Assembly: GCF_963576545.1 (NCBI RefSeq)
Contig: NC_083639.1
Span: 22,972,118-23,036,117 of the forward strand
Reading direction: 5' to 3'
DNA length: 64,000 nucleotides
Source of the DNA: Limanda limanda
Lineage: Eukaryota; Chordata; Actinopteri; Pleuronectiformes; Pleuronectidae
The stretch's first letter is position 1. Each line of letters begins with the position of its first letter. The notes beneath the pieces are model-generated. The model saw only the letters and a list, made by a program, of their open reading frames with translations, had not been told where the DNA came from and made no database searches. The translations under genes were made by a program, and so were the position numbers. Positions 26,101 through 40,600 of the stretch are shown here, piece after piece.

Positions 26101-29100
26101 GTTCAAGATTGTTTAAAAATAAAAACCTATTATTGTGAAAGCCGTCTATGTTAACCTTTTAGGTTTCAAGCAAATCAGCAGTTCTTGAGCCCAAGTCCTC
26201 TGCTAGCTCTTTTTTTGTGCGTGTGTTTAAGTCTCTCCAACTCACCTCAAGTCTAGTATCACTGACTGGCTTCCAGTTTTGATATATTACTGACCAGTTA
26301 GCTTTTGTTGACATTTTTAGCCAACAGTTTCACATACCTTTTACATCCTACATGAGAATGTTATGAAAAATAACTTTACAATGAGGGGTTATTAGTTTAA
26401 AAGATTGTATTTATTATAAACTGGATTGTGATTCAGTTAAAGAGCTGACCATATTTTATGTCAAATGTGTACAAAAGTGCAGTTAACAGCAAGGAATGTA
26501 ATGTAATTAATGAATGGATGGAGCAAATGGTTGATAAGGCACAAAGTGATACAATTTTGAGTGCATTCCCTTTCCCACTGCAGCTTCCTAACCTCTGTCA
26601 ACAGACCATTCCATTTACAGTTAAGGGCTAGCCTTAGTGTTGCATGGTTAAATACTGTTTCAGATGTGATTCCATCGTGAGAAGAATAAGATTCCAAGGG
26701 AACAATGAATACATGCACAGTTTCAATATGGGAGCGGAACCATCTTAAACACATTATACTTAAATAGTAAAGACTGCTTTGGGTTAGGTGACAGCACAAA
26801 TATATCAGGGATTACCTGCTACAATAAACTGAACTCACTTGATATCGGTCATTTGAGATGTAGCCTTGAACAACAGAGCATATAACCAGCTCTTATCAAC
26901 CAAAAGAAACACTGCTGTAACAAATAAGCATCTGTCTTGTGCTTAGAGTATGAACTCATAACTAAATTGTTTCCACTGTGAGTAACAAAATACATTTCAA
27001 ACTCTTTAATATAACAATAATTGAGCAAGTAACTGGCAAATTAGTCATGTTCTCTTCATAAAGCTTCAAGGGGGCTGCAAGAACACATGACATGAACATT
27101 AATACACAATTTCGGTTTGATCAGCATGTCCACATTCACAGTGTCCACCTGTGCTTCGCCAAACCTCCACAACACATCCAGTCCTGTGAGATTACGCCAG
27201 CCCCCTCAGTCTGCCCCCGCACACATGCTTGCTGTACAAGGCAGGATATGAATATATCTGCTGTTCCCCACCGCTGTGCAGGTTCGAGCTGCTCTCTGAG
27301 CTACAACGGAAGGATACTGAAGATGAGGTATCAGAGAATCAATAGGGTCTGGCTTTAAGACGAATGGGGTATGCGGCCAGGGAGAAAGCAGAGCTCATTG
27401 TAGATCTTATTTCACACTCACCCAAACACATTTACAATATCACAAGGATAACAAACAGACTTTTTTATTAAATATATCTTACTAATATATTATTTAATGT
27501 CACAAATGGAAAAAATATGACTGGAACAAGACTGCAGTGTGATAATATATTTATCAAAAAGGGCATGTGTTTGAATATCTACATTTAGTTGATACACTTC
27601 ATAATATGATCCCCATGGTGACAAGGGAAGCTGACCATAATAAAAGGTGAGGAAAAGAATAAGGGTAAAAATAACTGAGTAGCTAAGAGAAAGCACCACA
27701 CACAGAAAACACTGTGCTGTTACGACATTGCATCCATCACTATCTTATCCAAATAACGGTCGTGTCTTCCTTAAACTCTCTGGGCCAGACTAAATAAAAG
27801 CCACACATGATGCAACATTCAGCCGCTTAACGACACTTAAAAAATATAGAACCATAAGATATGACTGCTGTTCACCCAGTTGAAAAAACTCCCGGAGCAA
27901 GATGTGGCCAGACTGAGACATCGGCCAACTGCACACAAATATAAACAACAAAGCTTAGCCTAAACAGGCTGGAGACGAGGGGCTAAACAAATGACGTGAG
28001 GCAATGATGCAAACATTTGGTTTGGCAGTTATAAATGTAAACTATATTTCAAAGAGCCTGCGGCAGAGTTATATCGTTTCTGGGTAAAGTCTGAATCCCA
28101 ACAGTTCTGCGGCTGTAGTCGTGCTGAGGGGTTGAGCGTTGTGGGAGCGCGGCATGGCCCACCATTAACACAACAATGTCCAGCTGCCTGAATGGACCCG
28201 GACCAGACCGGGGATGAGAGACGCACAATGGAGAACAAAGGCCAAGTGAGTGCTATAAGAGGAGTGGGGGAGAGAGGCAGAGCAGTTGACAGCAGGGCCA
28301 GCATGACACAAAATCAATCATCTGTTTTAGGGCAAACAAGCCTGCTACTGTCTGTTTGAGACTCCGTAACCTAGGAGGAAGAAAAGAAAGGTCTAAGCAA
28401 AATACAGGTGTCTGTTTGGGCTTGACTTCCTCTTTCTGACCTGGTCCAGTTCCCGTTTTACCCATAGTCAACCTGACACCAAGCTTCTTCAATGGACACA
28501 TTTTGAAAACCCAACCAAGACTGGTGCAATGTTAAAAGGAAAATTCTAAATCAGAGGAACTGGAGTCAAAAGCCAACTTCAAATCTCCACTGCTGTACAC
28601 ATGAGTCTGATTAACATGTTACAATTAAAGAGCTTTAGAGAGGAGAACACTTTGTCCTCACACTGGCAGAATTCCCAGTGAGGCATGTCTGTTACCAAAT
28701 GTGGGGAGGGATGTTTTCCAAATAGAAGTCTAGCAGCGGCTTGAGTCCCAAAAGAAGGATCTTGTTGTTAGATAAGCTCAGTCTCTGGCATAACATAAAC
28801 CAGAAACACCCTCTGTCACTCAGCACGTGATGTTGCTGCATGACAAACACATTTACATGATATTTCAATTTCCTCTTTTAGCTGACAGTATTATCGAGAG
28901 CGACACGACAGCTTGCCCTGGCTACACCTTGTTACAAAAAGTCAAGCATAACACATACTAAGGACTAACCAATGTAAGATTGTTAGATGTCCCTCAATAG
29001 AAAAAAGAATGCAGAGACTTGGCAGCCATTTTGAACTGCTGTAGGGCTTTGAATTACCCTCCCTGACACTTTGAAGTTAATGAAATGAATTTGAAAAAGA

Positions 29101-32100
29101 CTAAAACGTCTTTGAGGAATGAGGAAATACAACCAAAATTGTGAAGAAGATGTGTTTGAAGTGTAGGGGGGGGGTTTGAGTAAACAATTGCCGATCCTTG
29201 AGTAGGAACACATTCAAGAGGCTCCGAGGCAGTGCTCTATTTTAAGAACAAACCCATATTAAAAGCCAAAAGTGAAAGGCCATAGATAAAAAGTCTGTTT
29301 ACTTAAAAGACAACACAGCTCCCACCTCTTCCCAAACGGAACCATTTGCTCAAGGTGACAAATCAAGGTGCTTACGAACAGGAAGAACCTGGCACCAGAT
29401 ATTTATTTCCCCTTTTGTTTCTGGCACTGACGCTGCGCATTACAAAAGAGGGCAGCTGTTGGTTGGTGTGAGGTGGATTGACTTTGGTCAAAGCTCTGTT
29501 GGGGTTGTTTTTCTTCCGTGCTGCTGCTCTTTACTTGCTCTCTTCAGCTACCTGACAACACCCTCAGGGCAAACATGAGTGTAGATTTTGCAATCTTGGG
29601 TTTCACCTCATTTGGTCTCCTTTATTCTCCTACTTAGTTTCATTAAAGAAAGAGATAGAGAGGCAGAACTGAGAGAAAAAAAAGAAGAGGGGGTTATGTG
29701 GTGGATCCTAAAATGGCTACCTGCAGTTCAGAAGGTGCACACATCGAAACTCATGATATTAGTGAGCTTTGGTTCTGCTAAACACTATGGCAAATATCGC
29801 AAGGGAGTGGGACAGGCAGTATGGCGGTGAGAGAAAGAGAAGGAAATGAAGGACAAAACATATGGGTGCATTAAAACAAGAACACAAGAGTGCGAAGGAG
29901 AGGGAGGGAGAGGGAGATATGATTACGTAGATTGCCTGCCTCACCCCCTTTTGGCCTTGTTTTTTTCCCCAGCCACCTCCTCCTCCTCCATTATTCTCCC
30001 AAGAAGCATTGCTTCTCGACACAAAACGGAATTACCCAGCACAGCCCTCTGCAACACCACTCCCCCAGTGCCAGGGAAATGCTGCGCCCCATTGGTGCAA
30101 CTCCTGAGCTTCTGCACCAATAGGAATACACCAATGAAGCAGGCGTCAGAGCAACTTGTTTTTAACCCCATTGTGAAAGACAGTAGGCATACAACACACA
30201 GCAGCTGCAGATGAGCAGCTACAGAGCGGGGAAGGTAGAAGGAGATATAGTGCTATGCCTGTTCCCAACATTTAAAAGGAAGGGCATTCTAAATCAGACT
30301 CGTGTAAAACCGAATGATTAAAACAATCTGCATTATTTACATTCAACTTTACTGTTCCTATGCTGAGAAAATAAAGAGAATAATCTATAAAAAGGTAAAT
30401 ATGAATTTTGAAATATTTCCATGACTGCTTCTCACCCAGGTGATTTTAATCGTTATGCTTCTATACAGGTGTATATCCACAACACTGGTTTGGCACAACA
30501 TACATAAAAACCTTGTTAACATATCAATAGCTACACCTGCCCTCCTTGTAATGATAGTGTCATCAGCATACAAATGAAAAGCTAAAAGGACAGGGCTTTC
30601 TCCCTCCTATTTCTATTCCTCACAGCAGCTACCCCCTGCTCCCTCTCTCTTGCCTCCAAGCATCGGCGCTGAAACAGAATCCTGTCTTCTTCTGGAAATG
30701 GGCCAACATCCAACTTCACTCCCTCTTGTAAAAGCACACACACAAACCTAGGTTAAAATTCAGTATGCAACAGAGATCCAGACCGGAGCTGCGCAATTAA
30801 TTCAACTATTATCAAAATTGCAACATGGACAAGTGGAATATTCAAACTGTAGGAGCTGCAAAGCTTTGATGAAGGTAAAACCTGACAACATACCCTTATA
30901 AATGAAACATTAGGGTACAACAAAAATGCCCTGGCTTACAAATCATGTGTGAGGGAACATCATTTGTGGTACAAAACACAGCAGAAATATTTTTGGGGGG
31001 AGTGAAATGCAAAAAATATCACCACCAGGACCAAAATTTTGATTCATACTATAATATCTCTCAAAAAGAATTGCAGTGAAAATTGTTTTGCATGTCACTC
31101 AGCACTAATGCAGACTCAATCAAACACACACATTTTCTGGTTTGCACTTAGTGAATGAGAGACAGATATTTCCTTAGTTAACAGCCTGGGCCAGGCTAAC
31201 ATTGCATGTCTGCAGATTCCACAGATCTCCAAAGTTTCAGAGGCCCACAGTGGGAAAGAAGGGTCTACAACCTGCGCACACAGACAGTCTTCTTTTACCA
31301 AATGTTCGAATTAAAAATTTCTTACACATGCATTTCACTCAAAAACATAATCTGAAGCTGTTGGGGAGGCCTACAAAACCAACATGGCCGGTTAATACGC
31401 AACAAAGCAGCAGCAAGCAACCAAACAGTGGCTTTCCCAGGGTGGCAGGTTGAGTTAAGAAGGCGCACCATTGTGTGCTTGCCTGTGCTCCAAATACTCC
31501 TTGCATTTCTTCCTTGGCTGCACACATTTTTCTCTGTTAGTGCACAATGTTTGTTCAAGATAACAAGAAGGGTCAGGTCAAGGGGAGTGCTGGAGGGGCT
31601 TGTGTTTCCAATGGTTCTGAGTGGCCAGGTTTGCAAGCTGCAGCCCACACAGTCTATTAAAAGATGGGAAACATATTCAGAGAATGTCAGTCACACAACC
31701 AGGGGAAACAAGGCTCAGCTCACTGCAGTCTAGCTCTCAATCGGCTTTAGGTCAATCCAAATACTTGTGATGGCTGAACACCTGTAATCTTTGTCCATTT
31801 AAAGCTGGATTGACTGTGGCTAAGAAACCACGCACATACAGTTTGCAAACGCAATAGATGTACATTACTCTGGTTGGAACACACCAGATTAGTCAGCAAC
31901 CACGCAACATCCAAACTGACACTATGTCCTTATATATTTCAAGTATTCAGTCTCCTCTATGCAATAAAACGTGTTTGATCATGTAGGAAGAAAAATATGG
32001 CTGAAAAGCATGACCAGCTGCGTCTACAAACACGTCAGCCATAAATACAACCGCAGAGAGGTGGTCGCACATGCGGGGGCACATTATGTGACGGAGCCAA

Positions 32101-34084
32101 GTCGAACTGTACAGAAAAGCGAAGTCTTTTCTCTGCTCCTGCGTGGTCCACAGACTCCACACTCCAGGACCCGCACAGCTCCAGTCTCCGCACCTGGGCG
32201 ACGGTTCGGGCGGCCATTGTGCTCGGATAACACGTTGCCCAAAAAACGCAAAATGTAAACGTAAAGCATCTCACAAGCATTTTTAATCACGCAGCACTTG
32301 GCTCTTATCGCTCGTCAGCTTTGGGAACTCGGTTCTTATGTCGTTTTACATTATGTCATAACATCATCAACCACACAAGAAAATGAAAAGTCATCCGGAA
32401 ACCAGGTTTAGATCCCTGAAAATCAGCCCTAGCTCTAAGGGAAAAACGTAGCACGATCAAACAACAGATCCGAATGATCAAACGACACAAATGTGATTAA
32501 ACACTCCGCAGATACTGTGTGTCTAACTTGGTCGAAACTTGTGATTGCTACATTCCGGAATCAACAACGCTTCTCACGCTTGCTCACACGTTGAAATAAA
32601 AATGGAGGCTTAAAAAAAAAAGGAAACAAGAGCTCCCCTTCAAAATACCACCCATTTCTCTTCACCGCCACCGAGGCTGGGGGTTGGTAGGTGGGGGGAG
32701 GTGAAGAACAGCAAGTCACTACCCAGCAAGATCTGGCCGACATGCAGAAAAAAAAATAACAAGCACAAATATAGAAAACACAGCAAAGCTTTCAGCCCGA
32801 TTCACACGCCCGAGCAAAGTTAGGAATGTTGCCAAAGACGGATGCATTAACATGATGTAGCCAAACACCACAGGACACCATTATCAGTGTAAAATAGAAC
32901 CATAGAGAGACTGTGGTATACACAGGGTTTCAGGTGGTATACACTGAGCCAGGTCCACTGTGTGTGTCTGCTGCGACGAACCGGTTCGAAATAAAGGAAC
33001 ACAATCGACTGGAAAACATCCAAAAAGTTAGCTAACAGGCTAGTTTAGCATTTGTTGCCTGTGGCTCGTCTGCTAACGTTCAACAACACAGCAGATGGTT
33101 GCTTAGCTAACATGAGTCAACAGTAATGATCAAAACCTGTTTAGTTGATAACTTTTAATAACATTTGACAGTATTGTGGAAAGACGAGCCATAGCGGAAT
33201 CTCTGCTTCCCAAATCACAACTACTTGTTTTAGAAACACACATCAAGTTCGGGTTATTAGCCTACGTGGTTTTGAAACTTCCGAGACCAGGAGACGGGCT
33301 CCGGGGTCTGATACTTTCCAATGTTACATCACAATAGCGATGCAACACACACGAATTCAGCCCCAACAATGTGATGGTCTGGTTTGGGCTATGTCATGTT
33401 ATAGTGTATGTTACGGCTCTGCGGATAAACACATTGTCGAAACTTACGCAAACGCAGATTTATTTATTAATGCTTCAAAACGACACCCATTTGTAGCGGG
33501 TAGACTTACAGGGGGGGGTGGTCTTCTTATTAATAATGGATAAAAATGTCACTGGTTTGTCCGTGGAATATGAACTGAGGAGGAAAAAAAACTGAAGTGA
33601 GGGCAGCCCTTAAACACACTTAACGTTGTACGAGCCAAAGCTCCTGCAAACTTGGGAGGATTTGTGTTAAGAGCTCTGGGAACACGGTTGTGTTGAAATA
33701 ATGTGATAACGTTGACCATTATAAAACCAGAAATGGGTTGGATTCACAGACTCACAAGCTGGGCTATCGAAAAACAACACGAAGAGCTGACCAAAAAACC
33801 ATGGAGGATCAGTCCAGACCCAGCAAACAGCCACCCCGCCAGGCACTGCACCGACCCGGGGACCCTGTTAGCCCGGGGAGAGAGCCACTGGACACCGGGG
33901 AAGAATGTGGGAGAAACCAGCTTGTTTCAAAATCAACCTAGCTGGACGCTAAGTGGTCAGCTAGCTAAGTTGCTAAGCTCCATGGCTATGTTTGCCTGAG
34001 AGGAAACATGGTTGTTATATTGACGTTGCTGCCTCAAGTGTACCGATAGCAGTATTTATAAGTATCACATATTAAAGTACTCAC

Positions 34085-34740
34085 CTAAAGAGGCATTCCA
34101 AAGGTGTACAAACGACGTAAAATCATCCACAGTAGCGAGTCATCAGAGTATCCCACCATCAAATCCAACCAGCCTAGTAGGCCTGTGCGCAGGCCTCGGA
34201 GTCTCCTGTATCCTTTGCCCTTAAAAGTAGCTCCCTCTCCAGGGGAAGGAAACAAACTTATTGGTGTCTCCCACGCACAGGCGTAAAGTTAAATCCCCTG
34301 TCTGTCCAGGTGCAGTGCATCCACTCAGTGTCTATGACAGGTCCTCGGTGGGTAAATCCATGTATTTTGGTGTGTGGTATATTTACTTAATGGGGTATAT
34401 GCTGCTCTATGTGATCCAGGGCTCTGGTTCTGTCTCGGGTGCTCACATTCGCAGAGGCGCCCATCCCCCTCCGCACCGGCACCAACCGCGGGCTCCACTG
34501 AAACTGACACACAGCCACGCCACGGGGTTTCCCTGGCGACCGTGCAGGGGCTCTCTAGGTGGGCGGCCCTTGCTACAGAGTCCCGCCCCTCGCCGCTGAT
34601 TGGACAGCAAGGCGTCAGTCTCTTCCGACGCGGGACACACACGCACCTCATTGGTTAATTTCCACGTCGATCATTTGAGTGTTTCAGTTTTTGTTGTCGT
34701 CACTCACTTTAACAGGGGGCGGAGCCTGTCCTGGAGAGTG
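34085..34740 (-). promoter_or_regulatory. setd5: Putative setd5 promoter and noncoding first exon
   Basis: A strong donor GTGAGTACT (reverse complement) follows a candidate exon whose 3' end is at 34085. Upstream on the minus strand the DNA is CpG-rich. It has two CCAAT boxes (plus strand ATTGG at 34599-34603 and 34650-34654) and GC boxes (CCGCCCC at 34583-34589, GGGGGCGG at 34715-34722). No TATA box was seen. Transcription probably starts near 34.4-34.6 kb; the exact site cannot be fixed. Confidence 0.55.
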
Positions 34741-34985
34741 GGAGCGAACCTCCAGCTCCTCGCCGATGTGTGTGTACTCGGGTCCCGGTGGCGAACAGGG
34801 AGGAGTGCGGCGGCAGCGAGTGTCTGCACCCGGGGAACCACCTGAGCCCCTGCGGAGGATCTGTACCGTCACTGGGTCGGGAAACGCTCCGAATTTAGCT
34901 CAAAAGGCCATGGAATTAATTTGAATTCGATAGCGGGATTATTGTTTTGGATTTGAGGGTAACGTTCATCTGTTGAAGGAGCTTT

Positions 34986-35049
34986 GGTACCAGTATAGAT
35001 TTATATATAAAGACGAGACATCTAGTCTTTATATATATCTATGGGTACC
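34986..35049. repeat. Imperfect 64-bp inverted repeat
   Basis: The left arm GGTACCAGTATAGATTTATA... and the right arm ending ...TATCTATGGGTACC pair over about 25 bp, including GGTACC ends and a TATATAAAGAC/GTCTTTATATA core. The loop is about 10 nt. It could form a cruciform or an RNA hairpin; no function is known. Confidence 0.7.
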
Positions 35050-37389
35050 AGCACATAGGGAGAAGCGATGGCCACCGCGGATCTGTGGGGCCCGGCTCCA
35101 GAGGCAGGGTTATCCCGCCGGGCCAGCCCCACCTCCGCTGAGGGGTGGATAGGTAAACTGACCCGAGCTCTTTGGTTGCGTCAACGTATCACTGGTCCCT
35201 CCTCCCCCTTTATACCGATATCTGTCTCTCTCTTCCCACACTGGCTCAAACTAAAAGTAGAGACAGACACAAGGAAAGATGTCCACTCCCCACCAGCAGC
35301 GGGTCAGTAAAACGAACGCACCGTGGGAGCTTCACCAGCGGAAGCGTGGAAAAAATAATAAGCGCCACCTCGCTGTGAGATGGTAGCATCTACCAGGCAG
35401 AAACCTGATCACTTCTTGTCGAGTATTGTGATAAGCCTGCGCACACTCTGACCCTACAGACGGAGACGCCATCGAACCCACAGATAATACTAAATAAAAT
35501 AACCCATCCGATAAAAGGGCTGAGATATTTATCAACATAGAAAAAAGAGCGACGCGATTGGTTTCGTGTCCTGTCATGAGACCTAAGGGGAGCCCTGTGA
35601 TTGGCTGTGTGGTTAAACGCCAACGTCATTTGTTGCAGAGGTCTGACGAGCGATGGGATGAGACCTGGATAATAAAAAATATTACATTGCGGCTTCGGAG
35701 CTTACATAATAACATTAGGAGTAGGCAAGAACAGTAAACTTCGTTAAGATACGTGAGTGTATTAGACGAAAATACGGTATGGTGCTGTGTTACGAATGTA
35801 CCATGAGCGTCTCCAGTTTATCTGGAATAAGCGGCACATCTGCAGGCTTTCTCGGTACCGGCACTTCACTCTTAACACACTATTTAAACTATAAATCAAC
35901 AATTATAGATCTTGCAGCAAATGGTCTGATATACCAAATACCACTTTGTCATGAACTGGGAATAAAGGTGTCTGTTTAATCCTTAACGGGAAAAAAATGT
36001 CGTGTATAGAAAAACCATCTCGCTGTAAGTGGATAGACATATCTTTATTTTTGACGTTAGGTATATTGTAACCCAGTGGATTTGACTTTTTCTTAAAATA
36101 GGGAATCCGCTTCCTCGTCCCTCCCTGCTCGTCGCCTGTGTAATAAACACGACCACCACATTGATTTCCTTTAGCCCCCCCGGCTCCCATGCTGACCAGT
36201 AACCATGCAGCTCTCCACAATGCTGCCTTTGTTACTGCAGTGAAACAGCAGTGTCATATCACCAGTCCAAACCCAGCTCTGCTGCAACATGGCTGAGTCT
36301 GACCCTCCCCCACACCACCGTCAGTACACACGACTACACACACTGCTTCTTACTTCATCTGGAGACGTTTTAATTCTCTCCAGTCTGAAAGCACTCACAC
36401 ACAAACGACTGCATGACACAAGAGGTATCAAAGTGTGGACATATTAGTGAATGTCTGTTTAAATATACACTTCATACTGCATGCACGTCACAGCCAAGGC
36501 TTGTGTTACAAATAGAATCCTTGACAGTGGGCTAAGCATTCTGGGAGTGGCATCTCATGCCCACAGATATTTGTCAGTGAGAACAAAAGACACAGCAGAT
36601 CACGCATTCTTTGTGTATTCAGATTATAAGTGTGCAAGACTAGTCTGTAACAATTGTCATCCACATGATCATTTGCATTTTCTCGAGCTGTAAGTTGATC
36701 AAATTTGTTATTGTAACTTATCCACCACAGGCTGCAAGACTGCATAAGGTTAGGCACAGCTCAGGCCTCCACTATAATTGGACATTTTGGTTGGCCTGCA
36801 AAATCCCACCATCAAATTCTACCAATTTGAATTCTTATTTTGGAAAATTTTCTTTTGCACAAAGGGAAAAAAAACAACAACAAAGTCCAGTAAATGTGCA
36901 CACCACACATTATACAGTATAGGGCTCTAACATGTGTATGCATATAAAATAGTAATTGATCAATTATAAGTCATGTTACTGAGTCTACAGGACAAGGATC
37001 TTTGGGAGAACAGTTGCATACAGACACAAAATCATTGAAATGTCAAAAAATGAGTGTTCACATGTTATCGGTTAATACATCACCCTTCATTCAGGAATAG
37101 TGATACAACAGTCACATACTACATCTGCTATGGGTTTCATCCTAATTACATTATGTCTTAGTGTACAATACATGGCCCATTCAAGAAGCAGAACTATTAT
37201 ATTGGTTAACCAACTAAACTACTGGATTTGACTTTGCCATATCTGAAACTGGACAACAGACTTGATGTGTTTGAAAAATGATTAAGATTCTAATAAGACT
37301 CTACGTGGGCGGCCTGTGTAGAAAAGGGAAAGGTCAGAACAGAAAGACGTTTTAACTGCCTACATCTTGTTCCCTTGTGGGGTACCCAT

Positions 37390-37408
37390 CTCTCTCTCTC
37401 TCTCTCTC
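37390..37408. repeat. (TC)n microsatellite
   Basis: A dinucleotide run of about 9 units, directly visible, a little downstream of the PTH2 gene stop codon and possibly in its 3'UTR. Confidence 0.85.
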
Positions 37409-37661
37409 CCGCCTTCTCTCAATGGCCAACTGAGCTGCTCAGACAAAGAATGAACGGGAAACAAATGGCCGAGAGTGTTTGTTTTCTGGTGTTAGGGTAT
37501 GTCTTGTTCCCTCGTTATTAAGATCTGTTTTTTTTTAGATTTTTTAAAAGGTTTTTACACTCTTGCATGCCAAGACTTCCCGTTGCTGGGAAATTCTGCC
37601 TCCTGCTGGCTGCACTGTGGCACTGCAGAGACATTCTTCCCCCACTGTGGGTTCGATCCTC

Positions 37662-40600
37662 TCAGAGTATCTTCAGGCTCCCAGTGACATTGTTCACCAT
37701 CTCCTCCTCACCCATGATGGCCAGAACAGTGCGGGACCCAGCTTCCACCTGCCATTAATAGGAGGGATCGATTTTTTATTTTCATACATATTCACACCAA
37801 TGCGCAATGACGACAAAATCAATGATAATTCTGAGAGCAAGACTCCAAAAGGCATGTTTCCCTCACCTGAGTGAGCCCTGCATCTTGGACCAGGTAAGTA
37901 GGCAGGCTGAGGCTCATGGCCAGGGCCTGCAGCTCCAGTAGATGAGCCACGTTGGTGCCCTGGAGAACCACCTTCTTGGCTCTGTGTCAACACCATGACA
38001 CCATTTATAAATTAATTATCCAGCTTTATTATTAAAACATTCACCAAACACTATTCTGAACACCTGATTATTCTAGCAATCATACAATCAGCCAATCATA
38101 TGACAGAAGTGCAGTGTAAAAGACCTTGCTCCAGATACAGGTCAGGTGCTTCAGTTAAAAATCAGAGATTTTTGCAGTAAAATTAAAAAATATCCAACTA
38201 TCAAAATGATATTTGTCGATTTTGACCAAGCTGTTGACCGCTGCAGTAGTATATCTGAGGAGGTAGAGGACATGTTCAACTTGGTCCTCAGACATTAAGG
38301 CACTCTGCACGCTAAAATTGTACATTATCTCTGTAGTGTGGCTCAACACTGGAGTTCCTTTGAGTTGCTTTATTCACTAACTTACTGTCGTGATTAGCTA
38401 GCCAAGATAACCTCTAAAGTTGTTCACCTGAGGCTACTGTCTGTTTTAACCCATTAATGTCCATTTAGAAACAAAAACATCTTTCCTCAGCCGTCAATTT
38501 TACAGTAATGGCTGCTAAGACCTTAAAGCAGCACTTCATTTGTACATCAGGAGGTCCCAGTGGACAGAGAGTGGGGTTGTCAGGGGAGAGAAGTAATCCT
38601 TGAAATCAGTGCCTGGAGCACAGTGGACACCTGCTTTGTGCTAGATGTAAACATTATACAGTACTTTCATTAAAAACACTGCATTTTTTAATTCACATTT
38701 AATAATTGGAATATCTTTAATAACCGGTTTGTCTTCGTTGTGTCTTTAGGGAGACAATACAACAAATTACCTTTATGTTGTTGTTAATAAAATAGTGAGG
38801 GATGTAATTATTAGAACTCCTATGATATGTTGCTTGATCCAGGTGAAGGCAAAGTCCACATGAGCATGTGTTCACATGATCAGGGTGGTACCATCTCTGA
38901 CTCACCTCAAATCAAGAAACACCCCATGACTGAGTTTTCCTCAAAATGGAGCAAAGAACATAAAATCCTCCGGTTAGCAGCTGTTCTGTGAAGGTGTGAC
39001 AGAAGCACCTCTGTGTAGGTCTGAGGTGAATACTCTGACTGGTTGGAGTATAAGTATGGTATTCCTAATTTAGAGTGGCGATTGTATATTAAAATGTTTT
39101 TGTGGGATCAGCAGTTTCCGCTACTGAGTAATTCTAAAAACTAAACTGACAGAGCCTACAATAATGGCAGAACACAGACACATGGAAAAAAGTAAGACAA
39201 CAAAAAGCAGCATCACAGCTCCATCCTGACATAGATGAAGGAAATGCATTTTTTTTTTGAAGAGACTTAGTGTAAATAGTGTTCACGCAAACCTCAGCAG
39301 TAATAAAGAAATGATTACTGTTAATTGTTTTCAATTTTCTAACTTGTTTTTGAAAATGTCCTTTAATTTTGTTAAGTGGAATTAACAAAAGACTTACCTT
39401 ACCTCTAAAATTGTGCAGATTCAGTGTCATCAAAGAAATTAATTTAGCAAATGAAGCCACATCAAATTGAAAGTGGTTGTATACGACAAACATTATTTAT
39501 GCACTTCTACTAACATACCCACTGTGGTCCCACTTCCAGGCCATCTCCCTCCAGCTGTTCTTCTCCTGCAGAGCCTGGTACAACCCGACAGCAGCGTGGC
39601 CTACCTGGGCTGCCACCTGCACAAACAAACACAACACATATGTTTTCAGCCATACTGACCATGTTTCTATGTTCTGTTTCTGAATAAAGTTACACACTTA
39701 TCTTGAAAAAGAGAAATGGACTTTAAATAATGAAGAAATATCTATAAGCACGCAAACTCAACCTAAAAATGTAATTTACATTGAATCGTAAGTTTCAGTG
39801 CTAAATGAAATGAACATAATAATCCATGGCTCTGAATAGAAAGAGTACAGAAACGGCTAGGTGATAATTATTGGAAGGACCTGGAAAATTCCAGACTAAT
39901 TCAAGGGGTTTAACCTTTAAAAGCTAAAAGACCTAGAACGGTTACACATCTTTTTTTTTTAGTTGAACAGGAAACCACTACTGAGCTTAGGGACGGGAAT
40001 CGGCAGGGACCTTCCGATACGATACTATCACGATACTTAGGTGGCGATACGATATGTATTGCGATTTCTGTGGGCATTGCGATTCTGTAAGAATGGCGAT
40101 TCGATATTACGATTTCCTGGGATTTCTGGAACTGGACCAATGGAAAAATGTTGAATCATACCTTCAAATACAACACAGTCAAATTCACTTAGAGCTTTAC
40201 CAGTTTTATTTCAAATATTAACATTAACTTAATGACTGCCAGGCAGCCAATAGAGAAAATAAATAAAAATGTGCCCTATTATTGTATAGCCCCTTTCAAC
40301 TGCACACAAACTGACAGATTAAGAAATGTATGCCACTTAGGCTACTTTTAAACAATAAATAAAAGGTAAATTAAATAGGGGGATAAAAGTTTACTTAAAA
40401 TATAAACTTTGAAATAAACAAAAAGTAGGCTATTGTTTTTTGCATGTAGGCCATGCAAAGCTAGTTCTTGGGTATGTTTATATTCTTGTGCAAAAACAAG
40501 AGCTGGTCAACATGCTCTGGGGTGATGTTGCTCCCCCCATATATCCCCCAGGTATAAACCAATAAATATGTTTAAAAAAAATCGATTTGGGAGGCAACAT

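Larger units (their letters stand above)
19634..34084 (-). other. setd5: Large 5'UTR intron of setd5
   Basis: About 14 kb between the inferred noncoding first exon and the start-codon exon. It holds a hAT element (20054-21246) with another repeat nested in it, and a MITE (25437-26100). I found no supported coding exon in the rest. Long first introns of this type often hold enhancers, but I cannot see any from sequence alone. Confidence 0.55.
34741..37661. other. Intergenic region between setd5 promoter and the PTH2 gene
   Basis: The first kilobase is CpG-rich, with two more CCAAT boxes near 35559 and 35602, and may be a second or divergent promoter. A 64-bp palindrome is at 34986-35049. A plus-strand frame at 35068 begins ATGGCC and reaches a GTAAAC donor but has no visible continuation. 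From 36.2 kb on the DNA is AT-rich without gene features and likely includes the 3'UTR of the PTH2 gene. No clear minus-strand AATAAA was found close to that stop codon. Confidence 0.5.

Noticed and set aside
32196..32221. Minus-strand ATG with MAARTVAQ before a GTGCGG donor, as an alternative setd5 first exon
   Set aside because: The context is only weakly CpG-rich and the frame cannot be tied to any downstream exon; the setd5 start exon has its own good ATG.
34986..35049. Palindrome as a microRNA precursor
   Set aside because: The stem is almost all A/T with alternating TA, which is poor for a microRNA, and I recognise no known mature sequence.
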